A stretch of 64,000 nucleotides of DNA from Geothrix sp. 21YS21S-2. Its GTDB lineage: Bacteria > Acidobacteriota > Holophagae > Holophagales > Holophagaceae. The notes below the pieces were generated by a model. It saw nothing but the letters and a program-made list of their open reading frames with translations. It made no database searches and was not told the DNA's origin. Positions within the stretch are counted from its first letter, which is position 1. Each line of letters begins with the position of its first letter. A program made the translations under genes and the position numbers. The stretch is from the NCBI RefSeq assembly GCF_030846775.1, contig NZ_CP132910.1:344001-408000 (forward strand), in the 5' to 3' direction. Of the stretch, positions 46,531 to 55,513 are shown piece after piece.

Positions 46531-46546
46531 CGGAACAGATCGTGCT
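46531..46546 (+). promoter_or_regulatory. Sigma-54 promoter for the deacetylase/glycosyltransferase operon
   Basis: CGGAACAGATCGTGCT has -24 GG and -12 GC at 10-bp spacing and is nearly identical to the promoter at 39059. The predicted start is near 46557, 39 bp before the ATG, the same leader length as at 39085-39124. Confidence 0.5.
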
Positions 46547-46595
46547 TCGGAACCTGCGCCGGGGGACCAGCCCCCGCGCCCTTGAGGAGACTCCG

Positions 46596-46940
46596 ATGAT
46601 CGTGAACGCAGGCGTGTGGATCGACAATCTCAAGGCCCTGGTCGTGATCGTCTTCGACGGCGGGGAGAAGAAACTCGAGATCCAGGCCAAGCCGGGCGCC
46701 CGGCCGGGCCAATTCACCCGGTTCTACACCGAGGTGATCCAGGTGCTCCGGGATGCGGAATCCATCCTGATCTTCGGTCCGGGCCAGGCCAAGGAGGACC
46801 TCCGGGCCCACCTCCAGCGCGCCCGGCTCCAGGACAAGGTCCTCGGCGTCGAACCGGCGGAAGCCATGACGGATCCCCAGTTCATGGCCAAGGTCCGGGA
46901 ACGGTTCCAGCACCCGGGCGGCCACCTGGGGACGGCGTGA
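46596..46940 (+). CDS. eRF1 domain 3-like (baeRF-type) protein
   Basis: A 114-residue protein. The pattern MIVNAGVWIDNLKALVVIVFDGG, then FYTEVIQVLRDAESILIFGPGQAKEDL and PAEAMTDPQFMAKVRERF matches the single-domain eRF1/peptide-release-factor-like proteins of bacteria (baeRF group), whose role is unclear but ribosome- or stress-related. I chose ATG 46596, with GAGGAGA upstream; the extension to 46488 spans the promoter. Its stop overlaps the PIG-L gene start (GTGA). Confidence 0.65.
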   Translation: MIVNAGVWIDNLKALVVIVFDGGEKKLEIQAKPGARPGQFTRFYTEVIQVLRDAESILIFGPGQAKEDLRAHLQRARLQDKVLGVEPAEAMTDPQFMAKVRERFQHPGGHLGTA

Positions 46941-47578
46941 CGCTGGGTCCGGACGCCGCCCCGGAACCCCCGGGATCCGCCCGGGTGCTGGTGGTGGTGG
47001 CGCACCCCGACGACGAGGCGCTCTGGGCGGGCGGGCTCCTGGCGAGCCGGCCCCTGTGGTCGGTGTTCATCCTGGCGCTCTGCCGGGGCGCCGACCCCGA
47101 CCGGGCGCCGCGCTTCCGCCTGGCGCTGGACGACCTGGGCGCCCAGGGCGCCATGGGCGATCTGGACGACGGGCCCGACCAGGCTCCCCAGGCCGATGAA
47201 CGGGTCCAGGCGGCCATCCGTGACCTCGCGCCCCCGGGGCCTTTCGACCTGCTGCTGACCCACCACCCGGAAGGCGAATACACCCGGCACCTGCGCCACC
47301 TGGAGGTGGCCCTGGGCGTCCGGGCGCTCCTGGGGGAGGGGGCCCTGGCCGCCCCGCGGCTCTGGAACTTCGCCTACTCCGACCAGGGCGGGACCTGCCT
47401 GCCGGAGCCCCGCCCCGACGCCAACCTGCTGCTGCCCCTGGACGCCGCGTCCTGGGCGCGGAAGTACGCCCTGATCACCCAGGTCTACGGCTTCGCCCCC
47501 GACAGCTGGGAAGCCCGGACCACGCCGCGCATCGAAGCCTTCACCTGCTTCAGGAACGAGGACGACCCCCAGCCATGA
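46937..47578 (+). CDS. PIG-L family deacetylase
   Basis: A 213-residue zinc hydrolase of the PIG-L/LmbE family, which removes acetyl groups from N-acetylglucosamine derivatives. The zinc motif AHPDDE (H23-E27) and the second HHPEGEYTRHLRHLEV block are intact. It starts at GTG 46937 in a GTGA overlap. It is followed by a glycosyltransferase with a 4-bp overlap, so it probably trims an amino-sugar product made by the same operon. Confidence 0.88.
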   Translation: MTLGPDAAPEPPGSARVLVVVAHPDDEALWAGGLLASRPLWSVFILALCRGADPDRAPRFRLALDDLGAQGAMGDLDDGPDQAPQADERVQAAIRDLAPPGPFDLLLTHHPEGEYTRHLRHLEVALGVRALLGEGALAAPRLWNFAYSDQGGTCLPEPRPDANLLLPLDAASWARKYALITQVYGFAPDSWEARTTPRIEAFTCFRNEDDPQP

Positions 47579-48708
47579 GAATCCTGGTGCTCTACAGTTA
47601 TCCCCCCTCCCCGGGGGGCCTTGCGACCCAGGGGGACCTCCTCTACAAGGGCCTCCTGGAGATCGGCGTGGAGGCCCATGCGTGCAACCTCGACTCGGAT
47701 CTGGAAAAGGAGTGGTACTACCGCTGGTTCAAGCCCGACTTCGTGGTGGGCGTGGGCTTCTGGGGCGACGTTCCGAAGATCGTCCTCCATCCCCAGCGCT
47801 TCGGCATGCGCGCGGTGCCCTGGGTGCTGGCCGACGGCTACGTGGCCAACTTCCGGGAGGTGCTGGACGGCCTGCCCCTGGTGCTCGTGACGTCCGACTG
47901 GGTGCGGGAGACCTTCATCCGGGACGGCATCCGCGGGGACCACACCGTGACCCTGCCGGTGGGGTGCGACACGGACGCCTTCATCCCCAGGCCGGCGGAG
48001 GATCCCAAGGTGGCCGCGGTGCGGGCGTCCCTCGGCGTTCCGGAAGGCGACCTCCTGGTGCTCACGGTGGGCGGCGACGCCGCCTCCAAGGGCGGCCGGG
48101 AGGTGATGGAGGCCCTGGCCATGCTGGGCGGGGAAGTGCCCCCCTGGCGCTACGTGTGCAAGGTGTGGCCCCAGCCCCGCACCACGGTGCAGAACAAGCT
48201 GGACCGGCAGCTGGCCAAGGACCTGGGGATCCTGGACCGGGTCAGCTTTCCCACCCACCAGGTATCGCGCAACCTCATGCCCTACCTCCTGGCCGCCTGC
48301 GACGTGTACGCGGCCCCGTCCCGCCTGGAGGGCTTCGGCATGCCCCAGGTGGAGTCGGGCGCCTGCGGCAAGCCGGTGATCGGGATCCGGGCCATGGCCA
48401 TGCTGGACACCCTGGTGCACGGCGAGACGGCCTTCCTGGCCCGGGTGGCCCGGGAGATCCGCATCACCGAGACGGTCATGGGCCCCGAATCGGGCTTCGA
48501 GCCCGACCACAAGGTCGTCTTCAACCAGCCGCGGGTCGTCGACTACCGGGCCAGCTCGCCGGACATCGCCGCGTACCTCAAGCTCCTGCTCAACGACCCG
48601 GACCTCCGCGCGCGCATGGGCGCCGCGGGGCGGCGCCGGGTTGTGGAACGGTTCGACTACCGGGCCGTGGCCAGACGCCTGGTGGAGATTCTTTCCCAAG
48701 GAAGGTGA
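47575..48708 (+). CDS. Family 4-type glycosyltransferase
   Basis: A 377-residue GT-B glycosyltransferase. The C-terminal nucleotide-sugar site is visible as VYAAPSRLEGFGMPQVESGACGKPVIG (~240-265). The central GGDAASKGGREVMEAL and VCKVWPQPRTTVQNK segments fit the retaining GT4 group. No signal peptide, so it is cytoplasmic. It overlaps the PIG-L gene (ATGA) and lies 3 bp before the glycosidase gene. The acceptor is unknown. Confidence 0.87.
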   Translation: MRILVLYSYPPSPGGLATQGDLLYKGLLEIGVEAHACNLDSDLEKEWYYRWFKPDFVVGVGFWGDVPKIVLHPQRFGMRAVPWVLADGYVANFREVLDGLPLVLVTSDWVRETFIRDGIRGDHTVTLPVGCDTDAFIPRPAEDPKVAAVRASLGVPEGDLLVLTVGGDAASKGGREVMEALAMLGGEVPPWRYVCKVWPQPRTTVQNKLDRQLAKDLGILDRVSFPTHQVSRNLMPYLLAACDVYAAPSRLEGFGMPQVESGACGKPVIGIRAMAMLDTLVHGETAFLARVAREIRITETVMGPESGFEPDHKVVFNQPRVVDYRASSPDIAAYLKLLLNDPDLRARMGAAGRRRVVERFDYRAVARRLVEILSQGR

Positions 48709-48711
48709 ACC

Positions 48712-49836
48712 ATGGACCCTGCCACCGAAGCCGCCCGCGCCGCCGCGCTGGCCGTCCTGCTCCACAACGCCTCCGGCCCCTACCTCGGACTGCCCCGGAC
48801 CGCGGGCTGGGGCTACCCTGAGCCCTACACCCGGGACCTCCTCATCGCCGGCCTGGGCAGCCTCGTCTCCGGCAACGCCGAACTGGTCCAGGCCCTGCGC
48901 CGGGTGCTGCAGACCCTCGCCCGGAACCAGAGTCCGCGGGGCCAGATGCCGTCGCTGGTGCACGATGCGGAGAACCGCGGGGCGAGCGACACCACCCCGC
49001 TCTTCCTCCTGGTGCTGGCCATGTTCCGCAAGGCCACCGGGGACCCCGGCTTCCTGGAGGAGGCCGGCGCCCGGGCCCTCACCTGGATGGACTACCAGAC
49101 CACCGACGACCGGGAACTCATCGGCCAGCAGCCCACCAGCGACTGGCGCGACGAGCACTGGGTCCTCGGACATGGCCTCTTCGTGAACACCCTGGTGCAC
49201 GGCTACCTCAGGCTCCTGGGCCTGGACGGCCGGGCCGAGGCGTTGGGCCGGGCGGCCAACGAGGAGGGGGGCGGGGGCTTCACCACCCCCGGCCAGCCCA
49301 CCTACGCCGTCTGGTACTACAAGGTGCTCCGCGACAAGCGCTGCGACCTCCTCGGCAACAGCCTCGCCATCCTCACGGGCATGGCCGACCGCGCCCGGGC
49401 CCGGGAGATGGTGGCCTGGATCGAGGCCCACTGCGAATCCCTGCGCGCCGCCGGGGACCTGGCCCTGGAGCTGCCCCCCTGCTTCTTCCCCTTCGTGGAG
49501 CCCTCGGATCCCGACTGGCACCCCCGCTACGAGGCCTTCAACCTGCCCGGCCACTACCACAACGGCGGCGTCTGGCCCTTCGTGTGCGGCTTCTACATCG
49601 CCGCCCTGGTGGCCGCCGGGGAGCAGGAATTGGCCGTGCGCAGGCTGGCCGCGCTCACCGCCCTGGTGCAGGTGGCCCGGAACGTCCATCCCCTGCCCAA
49701 GGGCGCCTACGGCTTCAACGAGTGGTTCCGCGCCCAGGACGGCGCCCCGTCGGGGGAGGACTGGCAGACCTGGTCCGCATCCATGTACCTCTACGCCGCC
49801 GCCTGCGTGGAGAGCGGAACCGCAATGCTTTTCTGA
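48712..49836 (+). CDS. (alpha/alpha)6-barrel glycosidase (GH100/amyloglucosidase-like)
   Basis: A 374-residue cytoplasmic protein with an (alpha/alpha)6 toroid pattern. The blocks YTRDLLIAGLGSL, FNLPGHYHNGGVWPFVCGFYIAALVAAG and GFNEWFRAQDGAPSGEDWQTWSASMYLYAA resemble GH100 neutral invertases and amylo-alpha-1,6-glucosidase-like proteins. Exact specificity (sucrose, glucosyl or mannosyl substrate) cannot be read. It is the last gene of the operon; repeat copy 3 starts 7 bp after its stop. Confidence 0.72.
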   Translation: MDPATEAARAAALAVLLHNASGPYLGLPRTAGWGYPEPYTRDLLIAGLGSLVSGNAELVQALRRVLQTLARNQSPRGQMPSLVHDAENRGASDTTPLFLLVLAMFRKATGDPGFLEEAGARALTWMDYQTTDDRELIGQQPTSDWRDEHWVLGHGLFVNTLVHGYLRLLGLDGRAEALGRAANEEGGGGFTTPGQPTYAVWYYKVLRDKRCDLLGNSLAILTGMADRARAREMVAWIEAHCESLRAAGDLALELPPCFFPFVEPSDPDWHPRYEAFNLPGHYHNGGVWPFVCGFYIAALVAAGEQELAVRRLAALTALVQVARNVHPLPKGAYGFNEWFRAQDGAPSGEDWQTWSASMYLYAAACVESGTAMLF

Positions 49837-49843
49837 TTCATCC

Positions 49844-49984
49844 TTTCTCGGCGATCCTCGGCTCCTCGGCCACCTCGGCGATACCTTTTTTCTTATATCT
49901 TGCGGCGCATTGACTGGATGCGCGGCAGAGGCAGGAAATGAATTTATCGCCGAGGTGGCCGAGGAGCCGAGGATCGCCGGGAAA
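49844..49984. repeat. Inverted-repeat element, copy 3
   Basis: A 141-bp element with 40-bp arms (49844-49883 and 49945-49984) matching at 39 of 40 positions, and an inner stem GCGCAT/ATGCGC (49905-49910, 49918-49923). It is almost identical in arm sequence to copy 2. It lies between two convergent glycosidase genes and could end both transcripts. Confidence 0.87.
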
Positions 49985-50019
49985 AGCAGAGCAGGGTCTC
50001 CCCGAACCCGGCGGGTTTC

Positions 50020-51477
50020 CTATCGCTTCAGCGCCGCCAGCAGCTCGTCCAGCGAGACGCTGGCGATGGTGGCGATCCGGTCGCTCATGGCGTAGGGCAG
50101 GATCAGGTCCCGCCCGTGCACCAGCGACCCGCAGCTGTAGACCACGTTGGGAACGTAGCCCTCGCGCCCCAGGCCCTGGGGCGTCAGCAGAGGCTCGCGC
50201 AATCGGCCGATGACCTTCGTGGGATCCTCGAGGTCCAGCAGGACCGCGCCGATGCAGTACGTGCGCATCGGCCCCACGCCGTGGGTGATCACCAGCCACC
50301 CGGCCTCCGTCTCGATGGGCGACCCGCAATTGCCGATCTTCACGGATTCCCACAGTTCCGCCGGCCGCAGGAGCAGCTTGGCGTCGGCCCAGTAGTGCGG
50401 ATTGTCCGAGAACATGATGAAGAGGTTCTCGTCGTCCTGCCGGCTCAGCATCGCGTAGTTGCCGCCGATGCGCCGGGGGAAGAAGGCCATGCCCTTGTTC
50501 TGCACGGCGGTGCCGTTGAGGGTGAGCACCCGGAAGTGGAGGAAGTCCTGGGTCTCGATGAGCTGGGGCAGGATGGCGTGGCCGTTGTAGGCCGTGTAGG
50601 TGGCGTAGTACATCACCGACCCGTCGTCCTCCACCAGGCGCACGAACCGCGCGTCCTCGATGCCGTTGCTCTCGTTGGCCGACACCGGGAAGATGACGCG
50701 CTCGCACAGGGCCAGCTCGGGCTGGAACCGCAGCTCGTAGTTGGAATCCGCCAGCCACTGGATGCACTTGAGCGTGCTCTCGAGATCGGCCGGCACGGGC
50801 CGCGATTCCCGCCGGATGCGCGTGAGGCTCCGGTTGAGCTCCTCGCGGTCGAAGCCCTCTCCCAGCGTCTCCAGGACGGCGGCGGAGTGCCGGTTCTCGA
50901 AGCCCATCTCATGGAGCTTCATCATGAACGGGGACTTCCGGTAGCCGGGGTTGGGCTCGATCTCGGGCTGGCTCACCAGGCGGGAGAGGGGATCGGCCTT
51001 GATCCCCCCGCCGGGGCCGATGACCCCGCTCCGGAACTCGATGGAGGAAACATGGCCTTCGCCGGTGGCCCGAAGGCTCAGGATGAACCGCAGGGCCCCC
51101 TCGGGGAGGCCGCCCTGGTCGGGGTGGGGGACCATGGAGGGATTGAAGAGGGCGGCGGACTCCAGCGCGTACTCGCCCGAGAAGAGGGCCCCGATGAGCA
51201 GCTGGCGCTCCCGGGACAGGGGCAGGTCCGTGAAGACGTGGGGCAGCACCTTGCGGTAGTTGGCGAGCAGGTTCGCCTCGATGCCGAAATGCCGCTTCTC
51301 GAAGTCCACGAGGATGGCCTCGAGGATGCCGCAGGCCTCCTCCTCGCCCAGGGCGAGGGCCCGTCCGATGATGGTCGTGATGCGCAGGAAGCTGGACGGG
51401 ATGAAGGGCCTCAGGATCACGCGGGCGCTCCGCGGAAGGTAGGTCACCTTGTGGTTCCGGATGGAGATGGCTGGCAT
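50020..51477 (-). CDS. GH130-type glycoside phosphorylase/hydrolase
   Basis: A 485-residue five-bladed propeller of the GH130 type. Typical blocks are NESNGIEDARFVRL (the general-acid Asp region), YYATYTAYNGHAILPQLIETQDF, NKGMAFFPRRIGG, GNCGSPIETEAGWLVITHGVGP and YVPNVVYSCGSL. GH130 enzymes phosphorolyse or hydrolyse beta-mannosides such as mannosyl-glucose. It is convergent with the GT/GH operon. No secretion signal. A short N-terminal extension (~1-150) precedes the propeller. Confidence 0.85.
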   Translation of the reverse strand: MPAISIRNHKVTYLPRSARVILRPFIPSSFLRITTIIGRALALGEEEACGILEAILVDFEKRHFGIEANLLANYRKVLPHVFTDLPLSRERQLLIGALFSGEYALESAALFNPSMVPHPDQGGLPEGALRFILSLRATGEGHVSSIEFRSGVIGPGGGIKADPLSRLVSQPEIEPNPGYRKSPFMMKLHEMGFENRHSAAVLETLGEGFDREELNRSLTRIRRESRPVPADLESTLKCIQWLADSNYELRFQPELALCERVIFPVSANESNGIEDARFVRLVEDDGSVMYYATYTAYNGHAILPQLIETQDFLHFRVLTLNGTAVQNKGMAFFPRRIGGNYAMLSRQDDENLFIMFSDNPHYWADAKLLLRPAELWESVKIGNCGSPIETEAGWLVITHGVGPMRTYCIGAVLLDLEDPTKVIGRLREPLLTPQGLGREGYVPNVVYSCGSLVHGRDLILPYAMSDRIATIASVSLDELLAALKR

Positions 51478-51762
51478 GGAAACCGATCTGCGGCGGGCCG
51501 CTCGGAAGAAGGGCGCGGGACGGAGGCCCCAGTGGATGCTGCAACCCTTGGCGGAGGTGCCACTCGGGTTGTGCTGGCGCTGCCCTTCTTCCGGTTCAAC
51601 CTACAGTCATGCGCGAGCGGGCGCCATCGAATTCGTCCGCCGGCGGGTCCTGCGCCGTTTCCCTCGATTTGGAGGAGGCACTCCATCATCCTGACTGGGA
51701 AGGGCCGCGGGGTGGTTGGACCATGTATTCCCAAATGCAAGGTTATGCACCTAGTTAGATAG

Positions 51763-51778
51763 TGGCACAGGAACTGCA
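51763..51778 (+). promoter_or_regulatory. Near-consensus sigma-54 promoter for ice-binding/OmpA operon
   Basis: TGGCACAGGAACTGCA matches the sigma-54 consensus (TGGCACG-N4-TTGCW) at all but two fixed positions, with exact GG-N10-GC spacing. The predicted start is near 51789, 125 bp before the chosen TTG start. No TTGATCG/CCGGGAA element is seen upstream, so another activator may work here. The rest of the 436-bp gap 51478-51913 shows nothing clear. Confidence 0.55.
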
Positions 51779-51913
51779 CGTAGGAGGGGTCGAGGCATTC
51801 CACGCTCGGTGGACGAGCCTTCCGAACCCTTTCTCCAGGCCATGGAGCCCTGCCGGTGCCGAATCCGGCGCCCGGGTGCCGCGGTCGTTCCAGACCCTTG
51901 CCCAGGTGAACCC

Positions 51914-53680
51914 TTGTCCAAGTCGAATCCCTACTTCCTCCCCCTCGCCGGGGCCACGGCCCTGCTGCTGATCCTGGTCGCCCTGGGGTGCGGTTCCGGA
52001 AACCGGGACGCCATCCTGGGCGGCCCCGGCGTGGCCGCGATGCTCCCCATGGTCACGGCCATGGCCCCTGCCAGCGGGTCCACGGGCGTCCCCGCCAACC
52101 TCCGGATGATCACCCTCCAGTTCAACCAGCCCATCGGCCCCTTCACCGGCGGCGCCACCTTCACCGTGGCCGCGCCGGGCCTGAACCCCGCCGGGACGGT
52201 GGCGCTGGACGCCACGGGGCGCCTGGCGACCTTCACCCTGGCCGCCGCGGCGTCCTTCGCGCCGAATGCCACCTACACGGCCACCGTCGCCGGCGTGCGC
52301 AGCGCCGCCACGGGCCTGGCGATGCCCTCCCCCTGGTCGGGAACCTTCGACACGGGACCCTACCTGTCCGTGACCCTGCCCAGGGTCGCCTCCACCCTCC
52401 CCGCGTCCTCGGCGCCCGCCGGCACCGTCTCCGTGAACGCGGCCTTCACCCAGGACATGGACCCCGCCACCCTGCCCGCGGCGGCCTTCACCGTCACGGC
52501 CGCGGGCGCCGCCACGGCGGGTTTGGTGAGCTACTCCGTGGCCACCCGCACCGTGACCTTCGCCCCGTCTGCGCCCCTCCTGCCCGCCACGACCTACACC
52601 GCGACCGTCAGCGCCGCCTCCACCAACCTGGCGGGCCTGCACCTGGCCGGCAACACGGCCGCCCTGCCGGCGTCGAGCGACTACGTGTGGTCCTTCACCA
52701 CCGCCTCGGCCTTCGATGCCGTGGCGCCCACGCTCATCCTGGAATTCCCGGCGGACCGGGCGGGCTCCGTCGCCCTGGGCACGGCCGTGACCGCACAGTT
52801 CAGCGAGGCCATGGACGTCTCCGGCCTGCTGATGACGCTGCAGCCCGCCGGCGGCGCTCCGCTGCCCGGATCCCTGGATTATGACGCCCCCACGCGCACG
52901 GCGGCCTTCACGCCCAGCGTGAACCTGCTCCCGGGCACCACCTACACCGCCTCCGTCGCCGGCGCCCGGGACCTCTCCGGCAACGCGCTGGCCGCGGGCA
53001 CCTTGCCCGACCCCTGGTCCTTCACCACCGGGACGGCCCTGACGGCCCCCGCGGGCGTGGCCCTGGGCGCCGCCGGGTCCTTCGGGATCATGGCCACTTC
53101 AGCCATCGCCAGCACGGGCGCGACCACCATCAACGGGGACGTGTCCCTGGATCCGGGCACCTCCATCACCGGGTTCCCGCCGGGCACCATCAACGGCACG
53201 CTCCACGTGGACGACGCCGTGGCCGCCCAGGCCCGTGCCGGCCTCCTGGCCGCCTTCACCAGCGCCAGGGCGCTGCCGCCCGGCACCACGGTGGCCGCCG
53301 GCGCCGACCTGGGCGCGGCCTACCCCCTGGGCATCCCCCCGGGCACCTACACCACCGGCAGCACCCTGCTCGTCTCCACCCCGCTCACCCTGGATGGCGG
53401 CGGCAATGTGAACGCCGTCTGGATCTTCCAGATCGGCTCCTCGATGACGTCGGGCGCGAGCATGATCCTGGCCAACGGGGCGCGGGCCGCCAACATCTTC
53501 TGGGTGCCCGCCCTGGACGCCACCGTCGGCGTGAACACCGTCTTCTACGGCACCATCCTCGCCGGACGCAATGTCACCGGCGCCACCGGGGCCACGGTCC
53601 ACGGGCGGATCCTCGCGGGCGCCGCCACGGCAGGAACCATCGCCCTTGATGCCAACACCATTAACGTGCCAACCCGGTAA
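51914..53680 (+). CDS. Lipoprotein with Ig-like repeats and ice-binding-like (DUF3494) domain
   Basis: A 588-residue surface lipoprotein. I chose TTG 51914 (MSKSNPYFLPLAGATALLL..., lipobox ALGC) with AGGTGA upstream; ATG 51809 and 51842 would place ~25-35 odd residues before the signal. Three SbsA/Big_5-type Ig-like repeats (~40-140, 150-250, 258-365) share the YTATV/YTASV strand and FTLA/FTPS pattern. Residues ~370-588 match the ice-binding-like DUF3494 domain (GSFGIMATSAIASTGATTINGDVSL, NAVWIFQIGSSMT, NIFWVPA..., GTILAGRNVT). Such domains occur in adhesins far from ice. It is 21 bp before the OmpA gene. Confidence 0.82.
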   Translation: MSKSNPYFLPLAGATALLLILVALGCGSGNRDAILGGPGVAAMLPMVTAMAPASGSTGVPANLRMITLQFNQPIGPFTGGATFTVAAPGLNPAGTVALDATGRLATFTLAAAASFAPNATYTATVAGVRSAATGLAMPSPWSGTFDTGPYLSVTLPRVASTLPASSAPAGTVSVNAAFTQDMDPATLPAAAFTVTAAGAATAGLVSYSVATRTVTFAPSAPLLPATTYTATVSAASTNLAGLHLAGNTAALPASSDYVWSFTTASAFDAVAPTLILEFPADRAGSVALGTAVTAQFSEAMDVSGLLMTLQPAGGAPLPGSLDYDAPTRTAAFTPSVNLLPGTTYTASVAGARDLSGNALAAGTLPDPWSFTTGTALTAPAGVALGAAGSFGIMATSAIASTGATTINGDVSLDPGTSITGFPPGTINGTLHVDDAVAAQARAGLLAAFTSARALPPGTTVAAGADLGAAYPLGIPPGTYTTGSTLLVSTPLTLDGGGNVNAVWIFQIGSSMTSGASMILANGARAANIFWVPALDATVGVNTVFYGTILAGRNVTGATGATVHGRILAGAATAGTIALDANTINVPTR

Positions 53681-53701
53681 TTCCCAACCAAGGAGCAATA
53701 C

Positions 53702-55162
53702 ATGAAATCGCAATGTCTCGGCCTACTGGCGCTGGCTCTCGCGGGGGGTTCCTTCGCGGCCGCCCAGGATCCCGGCTGGTACCTGGGGGCCAATGTCGGC
53801 CAGGCCCGTTCCCGGATCGACAACGGGCAGATCACGTCCAGCCTCCTGGGGGCCGGCTTCACCACCACCGGCTTCCGTGAGCACGAGCGCGACCTGGGCT
53901 ACAAGGTCTTCGCAGGGTACGCGTTCAACCGTTACTTCGCCCTGGAGGGCGGCTACTTCAACCTCGGGAAATTCGATTTCCGCGCGGACACCCTGCCCCC
54001 GGGCACCCTGGACGGGCGCCTCAAGGCCCAGGGCGCCAGCCTCGACGGCGTGGTCAGCCTGCCCTTCACGGACAAATTCTCCGCCTTCGGCCGCCTCGGC
54101 GTGAACTACGCTTCGGTGAAGGATTCCTTCGACGGCACCGGCGCCGTGGCCATCACCCGCCCCCGGCTGGGCAAGGACCGGGCGAACTATACGTTCGGCG
54201 GCGGACTCCAGTACGATTTCACCCGGAGCGTCAGCCTGCGGGCCGAATTGGAACGCTATCGAATCTCGGATCCCGTCGGCACCAAGGGCGACCTGGACCT
54301 GGCCTCCCTGGGCCTGCTGGTCCGGTTCGGACGCCATGCGGCCGTTCCCGCGCCCGCCTACGTCCCCCCCAGGGCCGAAGTCCCCGCGGCGGTGCCGGCT
54401 CCGGCTCCGCCGCCGCCCCCTCCCGTCCGCACGCAGGTGTACTGCAGCCTCCTGGATCTCCAGTTCGACATCGACAGCGATGACATCCTGCGCGAGGACA
54501 AGGAGAAGCTGGCGGTCGTGGGCAGGTTCATGACCACGTATCCGGCCACCACGGCCGTGATCGAAGGCCACACCGACAACGTGGGCACCTCCGAGCACAA
54601 CCTGAAGCTGAGCAAGGGCAGGGCGGACGCGGTGGTCGCCTACCTGGTGGACTCCCTGCACATCGCGCCGGCCCGGCTCACGGCCGTGGGCCTCGGCGAG
54701 GCGAACCCCCTCGCGAGCAACGACACCGAGGAGGGCAAGCGCCAGAACCGGCGCATCGACGCCGTCATCGTCTGCGCCACGGACATCGAGGGCCTCACGG
54801 TGGTTCCGGCCCGCATCACCATGGCCATGGTCATGGAGTTCGACGAGGATCGCGCCGAGGTGCGGCCCGAATACGACAGCGAGCTGCTCAAGGTGGCCAC
54901 GTTCCTCAAGGCCAACCCCCGCGTGACCGCCACCGTCGAGGGGCACACCGCCAACCTCAAGGGCGACTCCGCCCGCATGGCCGAGCTCTCCAAGCTCAGG
55001 GCCCTGAACGTCGTGGATCGCCTCTCCACCCAATTCGGCATCGCCCGGGACCGCCTCACCGCCGAAGGCTTCAGCGACGAACGCCGCTACGCCTACAACT
55101 CCACCTTCGCGGGCCAGCAGGAGAACCGCAGGGTCAACATCATCTTCAATTACCCCAAATAG
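53702..55162 (+). CDS. OmpA-family protein with N-terminal barrel and two OmpA-like domains
   Basis: A 486-residue outer-membrane protein. A signal peptide (MKSQCLGLLALALAGGSFAAAQ) is followed by an 8-stranded barrel (~22-215, YLGANVGQARS, FGRLGVNYAS), a proline hinge (~220-245, PAPAPPPPPP) and an OmpA peptidoglycan-binding domain (~250-355, VIEGHTDNVGTSEHNLKLSKGRADAVVAYL). A second, diverged OmpA-like domain follows (~365-486, EGHTANLKGDSARMAELSKLRALNVVDRL). Two tandem OmpA domains are unusual. It is co-transcribed with the Ig/ice-binding-like lipoprotein. Confidence 0.88.
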   Translation: MKSQCLGLLALALAGGSFAAAQDPGWYLGANVGQARSRIDNGQITSSLLGAGFTTTGFREHERDLGYKVFAGYAFNRYFALEGGYFNLGKFDFRADTLPPGTLDGRLKAQGASLDGVVSLPFTDKFSAFGRLGVNYASVKDSFDGTGAVAITRPRLGKDRANYTFGGGLQYDFTRSVSLRAELERYRISDPVGTKGDLDLASLGLLVRFGRHAAVPAPAYVPPRAEVPAAVPAPAPPPPPPVRTQVYCSLLDLQFDIDSDDILREDKEKLAVVGRFMTTYPATTAVIEGHTDNVGTSEHNLKLSKGRADAVVAYLVDSLHIAPARLTAVGLGEANPLASNDTEEGKRQNRRIDAVIVCATDIEGLTVVPARITMAMVMEFDEDRAEVRPEYDSELLKVATFLKANPRVTATVEGHTANLKGDSARMAELSKLRALNVVDRLSTQFGIARDRLTAEGFSDERRYAYNSTFAGQQENRRVNIIFNYPK

Positions 55163-55204
55163 GGGATGCAGCAACCCTCCACCCAACCACCCAAGGAGCG
55201 CATC

Positions 55205-55483
55205 ATGACCAACGAATCCACCGCCACCGGCTACGCCGGCATCCTGCTGGCCTTCCTCGGGGGCGCCGCCATCGGCGCCGCCGTCGTGGCCCTCACCACC
55301 CGCAAGACCGGCCCCGAGCGCCTCGCCGAGCTCAAGACGCTCGCCGAGATGGCCCAGGCCAAGGCCACCGCCCTCGCCCAGGGCGCCAGCGACGCCTGGG
55401 ACACGACCCGGGAACGCACCGCCCTCGCCAGCAACGACATCAAGCGCGGCTTCTCGGATGCCGCCACCGACCTGCGCGGCTGA
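55205..55483 (+). CDS. YtxH-like small membrane protein
   Basis: A 92-residue protein with one N-terminal membrane helix (YAGILLAFLGGAAIGAAVVAL) and a charged alanine-rich helix (~35-92). This is the YtxH/YqjD layout seen in general-stress proteins. AAGGAG lies upstream of ATG 55205. It sits between two OmpA-family genes. Confidence 0.7.
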   Translation: MTNESTATGYAGILLAFLGGAAIGAAVVALTTRKTGPERLAELKTLAEMAQAKATALAQGASDAWDTTRERTALASNDIKRGFSDAATDLRG

Positions 55484-55513
55484 ACCCGCCCACCTGCCAA
55501 GAAAGGCAACCCA

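Noticed and set aside
41135-49984. CRISPR-like reading of the CTCGGC repeats.
   Set aside because: Repeats are paired inverted arms at three separate loci, without regular spacers or cas genes.
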